A stretch of DNA of 64,000 nucleotides, taken from NCBI GenBank assembly GCA_028278335.1, contig JANQEN010000235.1:26032-90031 (forward strand), in the 5' to 3' direction. Each line of letters opens with the position of its first letter. Positions within the stretch are counted from its first letter, which is position 1. This DNA is from Chitinivibrionales bacterium. Its GTDB lineage: Bacteria > Fibrobacterota > Chitinivibrionia > Chitinivibrionales > JANQEN01. This document shows, one piece after another, positions 44,812 through 52,815 of the stretch. The position numbers and the translations under genes are program-made. Under the pieces are notes generated by a model, which worked only from the letters and a program-made list of their open reading frames with translations, was not told the origin of the DNA and searched no databases.

Positions 44812-44847
44812 TATATAAATAAAATAATTGGTTATTTTATTTATATA
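44812..44847. promoter_or_regulatory. Perfect 16-bp AT-rich inverted repeat between tnaA-like gene and argR
   Basis: TATATAAATAAAATAA, loop TTGG, then its exact complement. It lies 62 nt upstream of the lyase start and about 93 nt upstream of the argR promoter. It could be an operator for the lyase gene or a bidirectional signal; it does not match the ARG-box core TGAAT-N4-ATTCA. Confidence 0.5.
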
Positions 44848-44939
44848 TAGCAACAGTGATAGCGAATTTAAAATCATTGCATTGTAGGAAATAAGTAGGC
44901 TGTTGCAGAGGTTGTTCGTTCAAAGTCCACATATTCGTG

Positions 44940-44968
44940 TTGACAATGGTCTTTGTTTTGTGTATATT
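44940..44968 (+). promoter_or_regulatory. argR promoter
   Basis: TTGACA (44940-44945), 17-bp spacer, TATATT (44963-44968). The transcription start is expected near 44975, only 2-6 nt before the start codon (ATG at 44978 or 44981). There is no ribosome-binding site, so a leaderless mRNA is expected. Confidence 0.75.
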
Positions 44969-44997
44969 TATGCATGTATGATGAATAATAATTCAAA
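44959..44997 (+). promoter_or_regulatory. Tandem ARG boxes at the argR promoter/start
   Basis: Box 2 core TGAATAATAATTCA (44982-44995) matches the known ArgR consensus core TGAAT-WWWW-ATTCA exactly. Box 1 core TGTATATTTATGCA (44961-44974) matches 12 of 14. Centres are 21 bp apart, so the two 18-bp boxes have the 3-bp gap typical of E. coli arginine operators. Box 1 covers the -10 element and box 2 the first codons, so bound ArgR would block its own transcription. Confidence 0.8.
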
Positions 44998-45445
44998 ACG
45001 AAGACGTCAGGAACTGCTGAAAGCGATCATTGATACAGGTAATGTCGGTGATCAGAGCATGCTTCTGAACAAGCTTAAAGAAGAGGGCGTAGAGACTACC
45101 CAGGCAACCATATCCCGGGACCTTCAGGAGCTTGGATTGGTCAAGGTTCGTATAGCCCCTGGGGTGTATAAATATGAGATGCTCAAATCAGCATCAAAGG
45201 GCAAGTCTCACGAACAACTCATGCTTCTTTTTCGTTCTTTTGTCATTGGGCTCAAGAGCACCAAGAATATGATCCTTATTAAAACCTCACCCGGTAATGC
45301 CGATGGGGTTGCAAGTCTTCTTGACTGCGAAGGGTACGATGAAATTCTTGGTACGATTGCCGGTGATGATACCATTCTGGTCATAATTGACACTGAGAGA
45401 AACAGAAAAAAGATCGAGTACGAGTTTCAGACGCTTCGAGGATAG
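44978..45445 (+). CDS. argR: Arginine repressor
   Basis: A 155-residue transcription factor that binds ARG boxes as a hexamer when arginine is present. The N-terminal winged helix has VETTQATISRDLQELGLVKV. The C-terminal arginine-binding and oligomerisation domain has TSPGNADGVASLLDC and GTIAGDDTILVI. The start was set at ATG 44978 (MMNNNSKRRRQELL); a frame from 44903 would add 25 residues spanning the promoter. It heads argR-argG-argH, which it likely controls. Confidence 0.92.
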   Translation: MMNNNSKRRRQELLKAIIDTGNVGDQSMLLNKLKEEGVETTQATISRDLQELGLVKVRIAPGVYKYEMLKSASKGKSHEQLMLLFRSFVIGLKSTKNMILIKTSPGNADGVASLLDCEGYDEILGTIAGDDTILVIIDTERNRKKIEYEFQTLRG

Positions 45446-45484
45446 TATCGCATCTTAGTGTGCGCAGTCTGTGTTAATAATGAT

Positions 45485-45523
45485 GTGCAGAAAGCCTAGG
45501 GCTTTGTGCACTATTTTTCTTTA
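45485..45523 (+). terminator. Hairpin with T-rich tail between argR and argG
   Basis: Stem GTGCAGAAAGCC / GGCTTTGTGCAC, 12 bp with one mismatch and a 3-nt loop (45485-45511), followed by TATTTTTCTTT. It lies 40 nt after argR and 39 nt before the argG start. It may stop argR transcripts or act as an attenuator, so that argGH have their own promoter downstream. Confidence 0.65.
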
Positions 45524-45550
45524 TACTTTGGAAAACTGTAGGAGTAAGTC

Positions 45551-46792
45551 ATGAGTAAAGTAGTATTAGCCTATTCAGGAGGATTGGATACCTCAATTAT
45601 TCTGAAATGGCTCAGTGAAAAGGGGCTTGATGTAATCGCCTTTATTGCTGATGTTGGGCAGAACGAAGACCTAGAAGCTGCCCGTCAAAAGGCCTTGGCA
45701 ACGGGAGCAAGTAAAGTATATGTTGAAGATTTAAAGCGTGAGTTGGTCAATGAGTATATCTTTCCTGCTATAAAGGCTAATGCTATTTATGAAGGTCGGT
45801 ATCTGTTAGGCACCTCCTTAGCACGGCCATTGATTGCCAAGAAGCAGATCGAGATAGCCCACAAAGAGAATGCCGAGTATGTCTCACATGGTTCGACTGG
45901 GAAAGGTAATGATCAGGTGCGTTTTGAATTGGCCTACTTTGCTCTTGATCCCAATATCAAGGTCCTTTCTCCTTGGAAAGATAAGGAGTATCTCGCTGAG
46001 TTTAAGGGACGCCCTGATATGATCGATTATGCTGAGAAGCATGGGATCGAGATCAAGGCTTCTAAATCTAAGCCCTATAGTGAAGATGCAAATATCATTC
46101 ATGTTAGTCATGAATCGGGTATTTTAGAAGACCCTATGCTGCAAGCAGAGGAGCATATTTATACCATGACAAAAAGTCCCAAGGATGCACCGGACGCGGA
46201 AACCTTTTTAGATATCTATTTTAAAGATGGTATACCGGTCAAGGTGGTTAATAAATCAACGGGAGTGGAAAAAACTGATTCCTTAGAACTCTTTGAGTAT
46301 GTAAACGAGGTTGGTTCGGAAAACGGCATTGGCAGAATTGACATTGTGGAGAACCGCTTTGTTGGTATCAAGAGTCGTGGTGTGTACGAGTCACCGGGCA
46401 TGACCATCCTACACCTTGCCCATGTTGATATTGAGGGGATTGCCATGGACCGCGAAGTGATGCGCCTTCGGGACATGCTGACTCCCAAGTTTACCGAGAT
46501 TGTCTATAATGGATTTTGGTTTTCTCCGGAGATGGATTTTTTAATGGCAGCTATTAACAAAAGCCAGGAAGTCATTGATGGACTGGTCTCACTCTCGCTT
46601 TACAAAGGTAACGTGCAGATTCTTGGTCGTGAATCCCCAAGTTCGCTTTATGACAAGGATATTGCCAGTATGGATATAGAGGGAGGATTTAACCAGGAAG
46701 ACTCCTTAGGTTTTATAAACATCAACGCTATTCGTTTAAAAGCGCATAATGCAATTATGGCAAAACAGGGAAAGAAAGTAACTGAATTTTAG
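45551..46792 (+). CDS. argG: Argininosuccinate synthase
   Basis: ATP-dependent joining of citrulline and aspartate in arginine synthesis. The PP-loop is [15 protein letters not shown] near the N-terminus. Other family segments are [16 protein letters not shown] and [15 protein letters not shown]. The 413 residues are normal, and the ATG follows AGGAG with a 7-nt spacer. argH starts 12 nt after the stop. Confidence 0.95.
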   Translation: MSKVVLAYSGGLDTSIILKWLSEKGLDVIAFIADVGQNEDLEAARQKALATGASKVYVEDLKRELVNEYIFPAIKANAIYEGRYLLGTSLARPLIAKKQIEIAHKENAEYVSHGSTGKGNDQVRFELAYFALDPNIKVLSPWKDKEYLAEFKGRPDMIDYAEKHGIEIKASKSKPYSEDANIIHVSHESGILEDPMLQAEEHIYTMTKSPKDAPDAETFLDIYFKDGIPVKVVNKSTGVEKTDSLELFEYVNEVGSENGIGRIDIVENRFVGIKSRGVYESPGMTILHLAHVDIEGIAMDREVMRLRDMLTPKFTEIVYNGFWFSPEMDFLMAAINKSQEVIDGLVSLSLYKGNVQILGRESPSSLYDKDIASMDIEGGFNQEDSLGFININAIRLKAHNAIMAKQGKKVTEF

Positions 46793-46804
46793 TTGAGTTG
46801 ATAT

Positions 46805-48184
46805 ATGAAAGTTTGGGAAAAACGGTTTCAATCGCGGGAGCACATCCCCCTACTAGAGAAGTTTAATGCCTCTATTTTGGATGATTGCTTCCTTTACAAG
46901 ACAGAGATTACTGCTTCCTTAGCTTATGCCAAGGGTTTAGCAAAGGCGGGTGTGCTTACAAAGGATGAATATAACTCGATAGAATCCGGTTTGGATACTG
47001 TCCAAAGGCGTATTGAAGCCGGCGAATCCCTGGAAAGCTTTGAGGATATTCACTCTGCTGTTGAGCTTATGCTCATTGAAGAGGTTGGTGAGGTCGGTAA
47101 AAAGTTGCATACTGGACGCAGTAGAAATGAGCAGGTGGCAACAGATGAGCGGCTTTGGTTAAAAGAGAGGACCGAGGCACTTCTAGATCTTTTGACAGAG
47201 ATTCAACAGACTGTCATAGAAAAAGCTGAGGAGCATCCGGACCTTATCATGCCCGGATACACTCATTTACAACAGGGACAACCGGTTCTTTTCTCCCATT
47301 ATATCATGACCCTCTTTTGGCAAATGGAGCGAGCCAAGCAGCGACTTAAGGATGCATTAAAGAGAACCAATTGCCTCTCGCTTGGTGTTGGTGCTCTTGC
47401 AGGATCAACAATTGCCATTGATCGTGAACTCTTGAAAAATGAATTGGGTTTTGCTCACTGCTCTGAGAACTCCTTGGATACGGTCAGTGATAAGAGCTTT
47501 ATCTTAGAGACGCTTTTTGCTCTGGCCCTTACTTTTCAGGATGTAGCTCGGGCCTCGGAAGATTTTATTATCTTTGCGTCACAAGAGTTTGGCTATATTG
47601 ACTTGGATGATACCATTGCGACCTCAAGTAGTCTTATGCCACAAAAAAGAAACCCCGACTACTTTGAACTGCTCCGTGCAGTGCCGGGAGTAATCTTTGG
47701 TTATGTAACCCAGCTCTTTTTGGTAATAAAAGGTCTTCCCTCTACCTACAACAAAGATTTGCAAAATGATAAGGAGCCCCTTCAAAAGGGGATTGAAAAG
47801 AGTATAGAAGCGCTGGGCGTTTTTAACATTGCTCTTGCAAAGATTTACCCAAACAAAGAACGGATTGCCGCAGCACTCAATAGCTTTTTACTTGCAACCG
47901 ACTTGGTAGATTACTTGGTTGAAAAGGGAGTTTCCTTTAGAGAGGCCCATGGTATTATTGGGGCCATAGTGGACAATGCAGAAAAATCAAGCAAACCTTT
48001 ACATGCCTATACTGCTGAGGAACTACAGATCTTTAGCAACCTCTTTACAGAAGATGTCAGCAAAGTGTTTGACTTTAAACACTCCCTTGAAAAGAAAAAG
48101 AGTCAAGGATCAACAAACCCTCAGGAAGTTTTAAAACAGATTGCTCGTGCAAAAGAATTGCTTAGTAAGGACTCAAAGAAATAA
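46805..48184 (+). CDS. argH: Argininosuccinate lyase
   Basis: Splits argininosuccinate to arginine and fumarate. The fumarase-superfamily signature SSLMPQKRNPDYFELLRA carries the flexible catalytic Ser loop. Conserved HTGRSRNEQVATDERLW and GYTHLQQGQPV are also present. The 459 residues are full length. It is cotranscribed with argG (12-nt gap). No strong terminator is visible before the convergent coiled-coil gene. Confidence 0.95.
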   Translation: MKVWEKRFQSREHIPLLEKFNASILDDCFLYKTEITASLAYAKGLAKAGVLTKDEYNSIESGLDTVQRRIEAGESLESFEDIHSAVELMLIEEVGEVGKKLHTGRSRNEQVATDERLWLKERTEALLDLLTEIQQTVIEKAEEHPDLIMPGYTHLQQGQPVLFSHYIMTLFWQMERAKQRLKDALKRTNCLSLGVGALAGSTIAIDRELLKNELGFAHCSENSLDTVSDKSFILETLFALALTFQDVARASEDFIIFASQEFGYIDLDDTIATSSSLMPQKRNPDYFELLRAVPGVIFGYVTQLFLVIKGLPSTYNKDLQNDKEPLQKGIEKSIEALGVFNIALAKIYPNKERIAAALNSFLLATDLVDYLVEKGVSFREAHGIIGAIVDNAEKSSKPLHAYTAEELQIFSNLFTEDVSKVFDFKHSLEKKKSQGSTNPQEVLKQIARAKELLSKDSKK

Positions 48185-48211
48185 TATACAGCTCTGTGAT
48201 TTGTTATCTAT

Positions 48212-48769
48212 CTATTCTTGTTGATCGGCAGCCTCTTTAAGCTCTTTGGCTTTCAGCTGCAGCGTGTCAGCCTTGTCTGTAAGATTATCAGCCATACCCT
48301 TTTTTTCATCTGATGCTTCGGCCATTTCCCGAACCCTCAGGGAAATCTTTTTTGCCTTTGTTAAAAGCTCGTCAGCATTGCTTCGCATCTTTGCCAACAG
48401 CGTCTCCTGTTCAACAAGATAGCTCTCTGAAACATCACTTTTATTATCGGTTTTATTTTTTGCACGATCTTTTCGAGAGAGTTTAATGGTCTCGTCCATT
48501 CGTTTGGATTGTTGTAAAAGGTCACGAGCCTTGTCTTCCAAATCTTCGGCATCCTGTTCAAGCTCTTCAGCACTCTGCTGCAAATCTTTCGATTCTCGTT
48601 CTAACTTTTTAGCCATGCTATATAATTTTTCAGATTCTGCTTTGAGCACCTTTGATTCTGATAGTAACTTCTGGACATCAACAGATTCGCCTTGCTCCTG
48701 CTTTGCCCAACTAAAAGTGCCGACAATAAGCAGCAACAGGAGGATACTTTTTTTAAAGAGTGTTTTCAT
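48212..48769 (-). CDS. Exported coiled-coil protein of unknown function
   Basis: A 185-residue protein: signal peptide (MKTLFKKSILLLLLIVGTFSWAK, cleavage likely after SWA), then almost entirely heptad-patterned helix rich in Glu, Lys, Leu and Asp (about 30-180). The start at 48769 was chosen because it begins the signal peptide; an upstream in-frame extension of 44 residues looks non-coding. Likely a periplasmic or envelope structural protein, somewhat Lpp- or OmpH-like in design but with no recognised family. Confidence 0.7.
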   Translation of the reverse strand: MKTLFKKSILLLLLIVGTFSWAKQEQGESVDVQKLLSESKVLKAESEKLYSMAKKLERESKDLQQSAEELEQDAEDLEDKARDLLQQSKRMDETIKLSRKDRAKNKTDNKSDVSESYLVEQETLLAKMRSNADELLTKAKKISLRVREMAEASDEKKGMADNLTDKADTLQLKAKELKEAADQQE

Positions 48770-48925
48770 ATTTCTATTAACCTGATGACTAAAGTCAAAA
48801 TACCTTGTATTGTAAGTACTATGAATTACTAAATCTACCTGCAAATGACCAGTGAGGCAATAGACATTCTGTAAAATGCACTTAGTTTCGGTATAAAACA
48901 CGATGGTTTACCATTTATCAGAATA

Positions 48926-49624
48926 TTATTGTAAAAGAGCGGTGATCTCCTTATACCGTGTGCGACTAACTGGCAGTCGGATATCCTGATCCAATTCACA
49001 CTCATACTTGCCACCACCGAAAATATGCACATTTTTTATTCGATTAAAGTCGGTTATATATGACTTATGAATACGCACAAAGTGTTCTGGAAGTATTTGG
49101 GTAAGTGCCTCTAATGATTTGCTATGGAGGTGCATGGTACCACTTTCTGTGTGAATCTCCGAGTAATCACCGGCTCCTTTAATGTGTGTAATTGACTCCA
49201 AGGGGATGAGTTGTAGTTGGCCATAGGTTTTAACAATGAGCATTTTTGCGGTGAGTTTTGAGATACGGTCTGCATATTCCAACCGTTGAAAGGCCTTTGC
49301 AAGTCGCTTTTTATCAAAGGGCTTTGGAATAAAGTCCAGTACGCCATACTCATAGGCTTCAATTGCCCGATCAGTATTGGCTGAAACAACAATGGTCTGA
49401 AAGGACTCGGATAGGGTGTGCTGTAAGAGTTCGAATCCGTCTTTTCCATTGAGGTTGAGATCCAACAGCAAGAGATCAATGGGATTGTTCGAAAGAAACT
49501 GGTCGGAATTCTCCAAGGATTCAATAGTGTGTACTGACTCCAATTTTTCACCAAGGATCTCTTTTGTTAGACGTTTGAGTCTTCGTGCGGCAACCTTTTC
49601 ATCTTCAACAATTAAAATTCTCAC
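48926..49624 (-). CDS. LytTR-family response regulator
   Basis: A 232-residue two-component regulator. The receiver domain has VEDEKVAARRLKR, the phospho-Asp in LLLLDLNLNGKDGFELL, and IPKPFDKKRL. The C-terminal LytTR DNA-binding domain (about 130-230) has ITHIKGAGDYSEIHTESG and FVRIHKSYITDFNRI. The start is GTG at 49624, overlapping the kinase stop as GTGA, with GGAG 7 nt upstream; longer frames lack this coupling. It is controlled by the kinase encoded just upstream. Confidence 0.88.
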   Translation of the reverse strand: MRILIVEDEKVAARRLKRLTKEILGEKLESVHTIESLENSDQFLSNNPIDLLLLDLNLNGKDGFELLQHTLSESFQTIVVSANTDRAIEAYEYGVLDFIPKPFDKKRLAKAFQRLEYADRISKLTAKMLIVKTYGQLQLIPLESITHIKGAGDYSEIHTESGTMHLHSKSLEALTQILPEHFVRIHKSYITDFNRIKNVHIFGGGKYECELDQDIRLPVSRTRYKEITALLQ

Positions 49625-51402
49625 GTAAGTGCTCCTTGTAGCAGTATTGTCACCTCCCACCCCTTTGAAACAGGTCGAGATTCTAATGACCAGGCTGATG
49701 GGAATGCCTCTTCAAGCCGGGTTTTTACATAGCGGATTCCAGTACCCTCCTTTTCAATAGAGTATTCCTTTTCAACTACACTGTCATTAAAGAGGGTGAT
49801 CTCTAAATCTTTTTTGTGATGAATACAGGTCAGGATAAAGCTGCCTGAATCTTTGCCTTTGTATCCATGGGTGAGGCCATTTTCAACCAAGGTGTGAATG
49901 ACCAGGGGAGGTAACTGCTCGTCCCCCTTGAAACCCCGAACAGAGAGGGTGTACTTCTTTTCATGGCGGAGGCTCATAACTCGTAAGTGGGTTTTGCATA
50001 AAAGGATTTCATCGGATAGGAGAAGTAGTTTCTTTTTAGAGAATTCCAAGAGCATACGCAACTCATCGGCAAAGGCATTAACAAGTTTTGCTGCTGTTGG
50101 TGGATCCTCTTCTAGCCAGGCAACTATTGAATTGAGTGAGTTTAATAAAAAATGGGGTTGAATATGTTTTTTAAGAAGCTCAATTTCTAAGCGGGCGCTT
50201 CTGAGTTGTGCCTCCTGATGCAAACGGTTTTTTTGAGCCATCTGCTTTGAGAGAGAGATGGTAAGAAAAATGTTTAAAATAACGAAACCTATAGCCCAAC
50301 CATTCTCCACGTTTGCCCGGTTACTAAAATAGACACCAATAAGAAAAATGATTAGCCCAATACAAGCACCGAGCCCACCCTTTTTCTTATTGTAGAGAGC
50401 CCACATTGATACAGCAATAGATACGAGGAGTGTGAAGTAGATATGAAATTGATTGGCTCGATCAAAGAGGTTTAGCCATTTTATAGGAATGATATTGTAG
50501 GTTATCAATCGGGGAAAGAGGGTTAGTAGCAAGGTGCTAATACCGATATACACGGAGACTCTTTTTTTAAAGGGGCTATTAAATTCAAAGAGAAAAAAGA
50601 TTGGTAACAACACCATCATCAAAAACCAAGGGATGTCATTGATAGCAGCGAGGGGGTAATAGTATATAACGTCAATTTGAAAATAACGCAGGAGCCCTCG
50701 AATTAAAATATAGAACGCACAGGAGAGACAAAAGGTTCCGAACAGTGCATAGGGCCATCGATTTCCCCGTCCCGAAAGTATTGCAAAATGGAATAGGGCT
50801 GCTAAGATAAAAATTCCAGCAAGAAAGATGGAGAGACCCTGAACGCGAAAAAGGTGTTTATGGATTTTGTAAAAGTATCCCAGTTGCAGTGGTGCTTCTA
50901 CAAGTCCAGAAAAGGTGTGATAATTGGAAACCCGTAGGGCAATAACATGCTTTCCCGGAGCGGTAAGAGTTCGAGGAACAATGACAATCTGACCAGACTT
51001 GCCAGTCTGTTCTTTGTCCCTGCTATGAGCAGGGATTCCATTTCTGGAAATAAGAGTACCATCCCAAAAGATCTCATTGGCACTCACAATAGCTACTTGA
51101 TAGAGGGCAAGAACAGTAAAGGAGTCTAAAGAGTGGGGCAAGAAAATGGTTTTTCGATACCACCGCACACCCTTTCCACTTTCACCCTCGTTTCGCCATA
51201 GCCCCAAACCAGGATGATCTTGCCAAGAGGAGTCATTATAATTGCTCTCACGCCAGTGAGAACTGTCGCCAAAGGCGACTTTCCAATTCAGTAAGTTTTT
51301 CACCGGTGTTTCATCAGGAAAGATGTACTCCGGGGTGTTGTTATCAATTTGTGCATCTATGGGCACAGTCAGAAAAAGAAGTATCAGAGCTAATTTTCTC
51401 AT
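49621..51402 (-). CDS. LytS/YehU-type sensor histidine kinase with beta-sandwich and 7TM sensor
   Basis: A 593-residue membrane kinase. A signal peptide (about 1-17) is followed by a periplasmic beta-sandwich (about 20-175; WKVAFGDSSHWRESNYNDSSWQDHPGLG, with GLWRNEGESGKGVRWYRKT) of the galactose-binding jelly-roll type. Seven membrane helices follow (about 190-400, 7TMR-DISM-like). The His_kinase domain carries the phospho-His in LKKHIQPHFLLNSLNSI, then a GHKL ATPase. The ligand is unknown; a sugar or other small molecule is an inference from the fold. Its regulator overlaps by 4 bp. Confidence 0.85.
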   Translation of the reverse strand: MRKLALILLFLTVPIDAQIDNNTPEYIFPDETPVKNLLNWKVAFGDSSHWRESNYNDSSWQDHPGLGLWRNEGESGKGVRWYRKTIFLPHSLDSFTVLALYQVAIVSANEIFWDGTLISRNGIPAHSRDKEQTGKSGQIVIVPRTLTAPGKHVIALRVSNYHTFSGLVEAPLQLGYFYKIHKHLFRVQGLSIFLAGIFILAALFHFAILSGRGNRWPYALFGTFCLSCAFYILIRGLLRYFQIDVIYYYPLAAINDIPWFLMMVLLPIFFLFEFNSPFKKRVSVYIGISTLLLTLFPRLITYNIIPIKWLNLFDRANQFHIYFTLLVSIAVSMWALYNKKKGGLGACIGLIIFLIGVYFSNRANVENGWAIGFVILNIFLTISLSKQMAQKNRLHQEAQLRSARLEIELLKKHIQPHFLLNSLNSIVAWLEEDPPTAAKLVNAFADELRMLLEFSKKKLLLLSDEILLCKTHLRVMSLRHEKKYTLSVRGFKGDEQLPPLVIHTLVENGLTHGYKGKDSGSFILTCIHHKKDLEITLFNDSVVEKEYSIEKEGTGIRYVKTRLEEAFPSAWSLESRPVSKGWEVTILLQGALT

Positions 51403-51493
51403 TATCAGTATGGTATTAAATTTAGTGTACCTTCCATATTTTTTGGATACTCCTAAAAAGATAACTATTTTACAGTGTCACTATTATAAGGAA

Positions 51494-51536
51494 ATAGGTA
51501 ATTAGTCTGCTTTTTACTATTTTTTCTATTACCTAT
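51494..51536. promoter_or_regulatory. Inverted repeat upstream of the MORN-repeat gene
   Basis: ATAGGTAAT (51494-51502) and its exact complement ATTACCTAT (51528-51536) flank a 25-nt T-rich spacer, 70 nt before the plus-strand gene and about 90 nt upstream of the kinase start. Possible operator shared by the divergent genes; no regulator can be assigned. Confidence 0.35.
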
Positions 51537-51605
51537 ATATAGTAGCTATGGAATTATATTGCCCTTTTTTATGATGCTGTTGTTAGGCATTTTTGTAACG
51601 ATACT

Positions 51606-52100
51606 ATGATCAAGTCACCCTTTACTTTTCTTAAAATAACGACACTATCCTTATTTCTTCTTGGTATTTCTTTCGAAATTACGGGCCAAGTATTCCGTGG
51701 ATACTACCCCAATGGCTCGGTAAAATTTGTGATGAAAGGCAAGCGTAAGCGTCAGATTATTCGAGGATACTATCCAAGCGGAGCGCTTGAATTTGTTGCA
51801 TTTTACAGGAAAGGAGAGCTTGACGGTACTGTTCGAGAATATCATGAAAACGGTATTCTTAAGGCTGAAATACCTTACAAAGAGAACCGTCGCCATGGTT
51901 TAGCAAAGTTTTATTATGATAATGGTTTACTCATGGGAAAGATCGTCTATAAGCGTGGTCGCGAAACTGGTGAAGCTAAATTTTACGACACCGAGGGCTT
52001 GCTTACCAGCAGTACGCCTCGCATAAGAAAGCGGACTAGACGCTCAAAACCCTATGAAAACTGGGTAAATAGACAGATTGACTCGGTAAGCCAGGAGTAA
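51606..52100 (+). CDS. Secreted MORN-repeat protein (MORN_2/YwqK-like)
   Basis: A 164-residue exported protein. A signal peptide (about 1-27) is followed by repeats of the MORN_2 type: FRGYYPNGSVKFVMK, IRGYYPSGALEFVAFY, VREYHENGILKAEIPY, AKFYYDNGLLMGKIVY and AKFYDTEGLLTSS, about 20-25 residues each. The C-terminus is very basic (RIRKRTRRSKPYE). YwqK-type proteins have been called antitoxin components in B. subtilis, but no toxin gene is adjacent here. It is divergent from the sensor kinase. Confidence 0.75.
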   Translation: MIKSPFTFLKITTLSLFLLGISFEITGQVFRGYYPNGSVKFVMKGKRKRQIIRGYYPSGALEFVAFYRKGELDGTVREYHENGILKAEIPYKENRRHGLAKFYYDNGLLMGKIVYKRGRETGEAKFYDTEGLLTSSTPRIRKRTRRSKPYENWVNRQIDSVSQE

Positions 52101-52422
52101 TTTTTTACAAAAGTTTTTCGGGAAAAGTTCATCATAACCTCAACAGATCTCTTTACATGGTGGAATCCTCTAAACAAATCGCTGTAACATTGAAGAGAGA
52201 TTGGTGTTGACAGATAATATTCTGGCGGTTCTCTTCTCTTCTGCTCCGGGTAGGGGAGGTGGCTGTTTTTTATATTATAAATAGGGTGTTGTTTTTTTTG
52301 AGCCTTCATTTTTTTTTCTTGCCAAGGTAAATAATTGTTGGTATATTCATTACCGTAATTTTATTTAATTACACAATTAACTTTTTAACCAATTTACACT
52401 TTCCCATCATGAGGAGGTTTGA
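52101..52422. other. 322-nt intergenic region upstream of the HU gene
   Basis: It contains the HU promoter near its right end. A TTGACA at about 52206 has no good -10 box at normal distance. Short GC-rich inverted segments near 52225-52262 (GGTTCTC, GGGGAGGTGGC) give only weak pairing. No coding sequence stands out on either strand. Confidence 0.35.
52319..52347 (+). promoter_or_regulatory. Promoter of the HU gene
   Basis: TTGCCA (52319-52324), 17-bp spacer and TATATT (52342-52347), giving a 5' leader of about 70 nt before the ATG. The ATG has the strong ribosome site GAGGAGGT, as expected for an abundant protein. Confidence 0.65.
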
Positions 52423-52686
52423 ATGAATAAAGGTGAACTTATTGCAGCAGTAGCTAAGGATACCAAGCTCTCTAAGTCAGATGCTGAAAAGGCTGTCAAC
52501 TCAGTTCTTGAGAATGTTAAAAAGAACACAAAGAAGGGTGTTCAACTGATCGGTTTCGGTAGCTTTACCGTTGCAAAGCGCAAAGCACGTAAGGGCCGTA
52601 ATCCTCAGACTGGTGAAGAAATTAAAATTAAAGCATCAAAAACTGTGAAGTTCAGACCTGGCACAGCATTTAAAAGCGCCATATAA
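52423..52686 (+). CDS. HU-family DNA-binding protein
   Basis: An 87-residue nucleoid protein that bends and compacts DNA as a dimer. It begins MNKGELIAAVAKDTKLSK, has the core GFGSFTVAKRKARKGRNPQTG where the RNP tip of the DNA-binding arm lies, and ends with KTVKFRPGTAFKSAI. Length and motifs match HU rather than IHF subunits. A strong ribosome site and its own promoter and terminator make it a single-gene unit. Confidence 0.95.
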   Translation: MNKGELIAAVAKDTKLSKSDAEKAVNSVLENVKKNTKKGVQLIGFGSFTVAKRKARKGRNPQTGEEIKIKASKTVKFRPGTAFKSAI

Positions 52687-52711
52687 GCTTCAGCACACAC
52701 GCAAAGATTAT

Positions 52712-52750
52712 AAAAGGTTTGCCTTAAAAATGGGGCAAACCTTTTTCTTT
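52712..52750 (+). terminator. Intrinsic terminator after the HU gene
   Basis: A 12-bp stem AAAAGGTTTGCC / GGCAAACCTTTT with a 10-nt loop, running into TTTTTCTTTT. It ends the HU transcription unit 26 nt after the stop codon. Confidence 0.9.
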
Positions 52751-52815
52751 TATAGTATATTAAAATTTACTAAAACTTCGTCACCAAACAAATCTGCATC
52801 AGGATATGTAACTCT

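Noticed and set aside
44751..44940. tnaC-like leader peptide before the tryptophanase-like gene
   Set aside because: No short frame with a critical Trp codon and no terminator-like structure with rut-type sequence was seen on the minus strand.
51606..52100. MORN_2 protein as antitoxin of a toxin-antitoxin pair
   Set aside because: It has a signal peptide and no adjacent toxin gene; the YwqK antitoxin label does not transfer safely.
52052..52309. 85-codon minus-strand frame between the MORN and HU genes
   Set aside because: No ribosome site, odd composition and overlap with the end of the MORN gene; treated as chance.
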